8,942 nt of DNA from assembly GCA_002718015.1 (NCBI GenBank), contig PBCW01000008.1:4937-13878 (forward strand). Reading direction: 5' to 3'. This document shows, piece by piece, positions 6,585-8,942 of the stretch; position 1 is the first letter of the stretch; each line of letters starts with the position of its first letter. A model generated the notes under the pieces. The model saw nothing but the letters and a program-made list of their open reading frames with translations, searched no databases and had not been told where the DNA came from. This stretch comes from Rhodospirillaceae bacterium. Its GTDB lineage: Bacteria; Pseudomonadota; Alphaproteobacteria; UBA8366. The translations under genes were made by a program, and so were the position numbers.

Positions 6585-8324
6585 ATGAGATATGGGACCT
6601 TTCTTTCCAAATACAAAATTCGTCATACGAAGATAAGCTACAATGATCTCACGCCAAAGCCTGATAGTGAGGGTTCTAAAACTCTTCGGCCCGAACGAAT
6701 AAAGGTTTCTCTGCGTTATGCAGTGGGCCTTCTGCGGCCTTACCTTCAAACCCGCTTTATGGAGCAAGTAAAAGCTGTTGTGCCTTTGGCACTTTATGCC
6801 ACTTTATTTCAGATTTTTGTTTTGCAGTACCCAGTGCAAGCTGCGACGACCCTATTAGTAGGTTTGTTAGCTGTAATTGTAGGGCTGGCTGCCTTCATGG
6901 AAGGCTTGAACTCAGGTCTCATGCCCTTTGGCAATGTTATAGGGTCTAATCTTCCACAAAAAGCATCAATGCCAGTCGTCTTAGTAATAATAGGGATTCT
7001 AGGGGTTGGAGTTACTTTTGCTGAACCTGCCATTGGGGCTCTTCAGGCATTTGGATCATCAGTTGACGTTAAACAGGCCCCATATCTCTTTGAGGTTCTG
7101 AATAACTGGACTGTGCCTTTGGTGTTGATAGTAGGGGCGGGTGTTGGTTTGGCTGCAATTTTTGGTACTCTCCGTTTTGTGTACGGGTGGTCTTTAAAAC
7201 CATTAATATTTTTTGCGTTAGCCCCGTCAGCGATGCTTACTGTTTATTTTTGGACTGTGCCTGACCTAAAAAGTGTATTGGGATTAGCTTGGGATTGCGG
7301 CGCTGTAACTACCGGGCCTGTAACTGTGCCACTTGTTCTAGCCATGGGAATAGGAATAGCCAATTCAGCAGGGAAGGGAGGGTCCACATTGTCCGGTTTT
7401 GGTATTGTTACCTTAGCCTCATTGTTCCCGGTGACAGCTGTTTTGCTGCTAACATTATTTGTGTTTTTCCAGATTACACCGGCAGAAATCATAGCCAATG
7501 CCAATGCCGCAAGCGCTTCGGCAGGTTCCGTTGTTTCAATGTGGGAACAGACCCCGGCTGTAGAGATTGTTCTGGGTGTTCGGGCCATATTGCCACTGGT
7601 CATATTTCTTTTTTTGGTTCTCTTTTTTATATTGAAAGTCAAACTTTCAAACAAATTAGTCACAATTTATGGGTTGGTCTTGTGCGTTGTAGGAATGTGC
7701 ATTTTCAATTTAGGTCTTACCTATGGTTTGGGGGCAATCGGAACTCAGACGGGTCAATCTTTGCCGGCTGCGTTTATACAACTACCAATTATTGAATCAT
7801 CACCGATCTTCTCAAAAGAGATAGGGATTGCATTAGTGATTGGCTTTGCCTTAATCCTTGGTTTTGGTGCCACGCTCGCCGAACCTGCTTTGAATGCCCT
7901 CGGGCTAACTGTCCAGAAACTTACAAATGGTGCATTCAAGAAATCGATGCTGATGTACAGCGTAGCAAGTGGGGTCTCGATTGGTATTTCGTTAGGAGTT
8001 GCCAAGCTTGTCTTGAACTTAGATCTCGCAACAATCCTATTGCCGCTTTATGGGTTAGGTGTCGTGCTAACAATTTTTTCCTCGGAGGAGTTTGTAAATG
8101 TCGCCTGGGATAGTGCTGGCGTTACAACAGGGCCTGTCACTGTTCCTTTGGTCTTAGCCATGGGGCTGGGCCTTGGTAGCGCAGTGTCCGCTGTGGAGGG
8201 TTTTGGGATTTTATCATTAGCGAGCATCTGCCCAATAATAGCCGTGCTCTCGATGGGAATTATTATCCAGATCAACCAAAGCCGAAATTCCTCAAAACAA
8301 AACGCAGAACTAAAGGAAGTTTAG
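6585..8324 (+). CDS. DUF1538 domain integral membrane protein, two tandem repeats; putative transporter
   Basis: This 579-residue protein has a hydrophilic, basic N-terminus of about 60 residues, then roughly twelve or more hydrophobic segments between about 62 and 563, and a polar tail. Two homologous halves are visible. The first carries TFAEPAIGAL (144-153) and AWDCGAVTTGPVTVPLVLA (235-253); the second carries TLAEPALNAL (430-439) and AWDSAGVTTGPVTVPLVLA (507-525). The first half also has GLMPFGNVIGSNLPQKAS and GWSLKPLIF, typical of DUF1538. Duplicated halves with buried acidic residues and a Gly-Pro-Thr motif suggest a secondary transporter or channel, but the substrate is unknown. The ATG follows GAGAG (6572-6576). 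Two small genes for confirmed and probable PII-like proteins follow immediately, which suggests nucleotide- or metabolite-controlled gating at the inner membrane. Domain assignment is from recognition of family motifs; transport is inferred. Confidence 0.88.
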   Translation: MRYGTFLSKYKIRHTKISYNDLTPKPDSEGSKTLRPERIKVSLRYAVGLLRPYLQTRFMEQVKAVVPLALYATLFQIFVLQYPVQAATTLLVGLLAVIVGLAAFMEGLNSGLMPFGNVIGSNLPQKASMPVVLVIIGILGVGVTFAEPAIGALQAFGSSVDVKQAPYLFEVLNNWTVPLVLIVGAGVGLAAIFGTLRFVYGWSLKPLIFFALAPSAMLTVYFWTVPDLKSVLGLAWDCGAVTTGPVTVPLVLAMGIGIANSAGKGGSTLSGFGIVTLASLFPVTAVLLLTLFVFFQITPAEIIANANAASASAGSVVSMWEQTPAVEIVLGVRAILPLVIFLFLVLFFILKVKLSNKLVTIYGLVLCVVGMCIFNLGLTYGLGAIGTQTGQSLPAAFIQLPIIESSPIFSKEIGIALVIGFALILGFGATLAEPALNALGLTVQKLTNGAFKKSMLMYSVASGVSIGISLGVAKLVLNLDLATILLPLYGLGVVLTIFSSEEFVNVAWDSAGVTTGPVTVPLVLAMGLGLGSAVSAVEGFGILSLASICPIIAVLSMGIIIQINQSRNSSKQNAELKEV

Positions 8325-8325
8325 A

Positions 8326-8691
8326 ATGCCTGACCGTCACATAATAGAACTGACCGATGTAAAGCTCATCACATGCGTTTTGCAAAACGGTTTAGCTGAA
8401 GAAGTGTTAGAAGCGGCAAAAAATGTCGGGGTGCAGGGGGCTACCGTCAGTTTTGCCCGAGGCACGGGTATTCGTGACCGCATGGGGTTAATGGGTGTTA
8501 CAGTCGATGAGCAAAAAGAAGTGATACGGATTATTGTCTCGGAAGAGCAGGCACCGCGGGTCTTTGACGCGGTATATTTAGCAGGAAAGCTTGACACTCC
8601 AGGAAAAGGAATAATGTACATAGCTGATCTTAATAGTGTCGCAACATATGTTCCTGAGGATGTTCTGAACTCAGCGGTGGATAAGGAATAG
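8326..8691 (+). CDS. PII-like signal transduction protein (P-II family)
   Basis: This 121-residue protein matches the PII core: strand-helix VKLITCVLQNGLAEEVLEAAKNVGVQGATVSFARGTG in two parts (12-31, 32-48), a strand VIRIIVSEEQAPRVFDAVYLAG (66-87), a B-loop-like LDTPGKGIMYI (89-99) and a C-terminal strand. PII proteins are cytoplasmic trimers that bind ATP/ADP and 2-oxoglutarate or other effectors and plug or regulate membrane transporters and enzymes. The T-loop region (about 46-65, GTGIRDRMGLMGVTVDEQ) is a few residues shorter than in GlnB/GlnK and has no Tyr corresponding to the uridylylated Tyr51, so control by GlnD is unlikely. The ATG follows the DUF1538 stop by one nt, with AAGGAAG at 8313-8319. 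The context points to a dedicated regulator of the membrane protein, not a general nitrogen sensor. Confidence 0.88.
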   Translation: MPDRHIIELTDVKLITCVLQNGLAEEVLEAAKNVGVQGATVSFARGTGIRDRMGLMGVTVDEQKEVIRIIVSEEQAPRVFDAVYLAGKLDTPGKGIMYIADLNSVATYVPEDVLNSAVDKE

Positions 8692-8698
8692 AATAATA

Positions 8699-8942
8699 AT
8701 GCTACTCGAAATTGGATCAATGCTGTCAATCGATGCCGGTACGAAAGTATTCGACAAGCTTAAAAACCACGATAAGGTCGAGTACATCTTTCACGAAACT
8801 GGCAGAAGCGATGATTTGTTTGATGACAAACAATTTGGTGAGTTCGGTGAGGCGTCTATTTTGACAGTCTTAGTGGATGAAACCAATAAAGATGAAATAT
8901 TTGCCGAGATTTTTGAAACTGCAGGCCTGCATGACTCTGAAA
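8699..8942 (+). CDS. Small probable PII-like protein, 3' end cut by window
   Basis: The ATG at 8699, 7 nt after the PII-like stop and with AAGGAA at 8683-8688, opens a frame that runs to the window edge (81 complete codons). The visible protein has strand LLEIGSMLSI, helix AGTKVFDKLKNHD, strand KVEYIFHETGR, an acidic loop SDDLFDDKQFGEFGE, strand ASILTVLVDE, then helix KDEIFAEIFETAGL. This beta-alpha-beta-loop-beta-alpha order is that of the PII/ferredoxin-like fold, with the acidic loop in the T-loop position. Sequence identity to classical PII is low, so the family call is an inference from layout and from tandem position behind a clear PII-like gene. It may form the second partner of the DUF1538 protein. 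The C-terminus, including any B-loop, is not visible. Confidence 0.7.
   Translation, partial: MLLEIGSMLSIDAGTKVFDKLKNHDKVEYIFHETGRSDDLFDDKQFGEFGEASILTVLVDETNKDEIFAEIFETAGLHDSE

Noticed and set aside
6471..6767. 98-codon - strand open frame spanning the gap and the start of the DUF1538 gene
   Set aside because: It overlaps the candidate promoter and coding start of the + strand gene, and the peptide resembles nothing I recognise.
7244..7663. 139-codon - strand open frame inside the DUF1538 gene
   Set aside because: Antisense shadow; Thr/Ala-rich composition mirrors the hydrophobic codons of the opposite strand.
7289..7795. 168-codon + strand open frame, rich in Cys and Gly, inside the DUF1538 gene
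   Set aside because: It is a shifted-frame shadow of a long, clearly coding membrane protein; composition is low-quality and no ribosome site or family motif is seen.
8337..8729. 130-codon - strand open frame across the PII-like gene
   Set aside because: Antisense shadow of a recognisable PII-like gene; it also runs over the start of the next + strand gene.

Overview
The window reads as a compact bacterial chromosome segment with every gene on the + strand, ATG starts, Shine-Dalgarno sites and tight or overlapping junctions. Base composition is roughly balanced by eye. The gene content (acyl-CoA catabolism, a class III CoA-transferase, a TauD-type dioxygenase, and a DUF1538 membrane protein with PII-like partners) would fit a proteobacterium. 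No rRNA or marker gene is present, so the taxon is only a guess.

Region 1 (1-5284) is one probable operon of six genes: an acyl-CoA dehydrogenase (5' end outside the window), a crotonase-fold protein, a family III CoA-transferase, a thiolase-like (SCP2/lipid-transfer type) protein, its DUF35 zinc-ribbon/OB-fold partner, and a TauD/TfdA-type Fe(II)/2-oxoglutarate dioxygenase. Junctions are 14 nt, 3 nt, a 1-nt overlap, 7-13 nt and a 4-nt overlap. The set can be read as a route for an unknown carboxylic acid: CoA transfer, alpha,beta-dehydrogenation, hydration, then C-C cleavage by the thiolase-like/DUF35 pair. The dioxygenase would hydroxylate the substrate or a product. The thiolase-like protein lacks all three canonical thiolase catalytic residues, so retro-aldol cleavage, as in Ltp/DUF35 steroid side-chain aldolases, is more likely than thiolysis. 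The crotonase also lacks one of the two classical hydratase glutamates.

Region 2 (5285-6584) holds a Gfo/Idh/MocA-family oxidoreductase of the Gal80-like group, with EWP in place of the usual EKP motif. Short TTGCA/TGCAA inverted repeats lie on both sides of the gene. The 154-nt gap after it holds a candidate promoter with a perfect TATAAT.

Region 3 (6585-8942) is a second operon: a polytopic membrane protein with two DUF1538 repeats, a PII-like signalling protein, and a second small protein cut by the window end whose predicted layout also looks PII-like. By analogy with GlnK-AmtB and SbtB-SbtA, it is probably an uncharacterised transporter gated by dedicated PII-like proteins. I consider this the most promising undescribed system in the window.

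I saw no tRNA, rRNA, CRISPR array, insertion sequence, attachment site or convincing rho-independent terminator.
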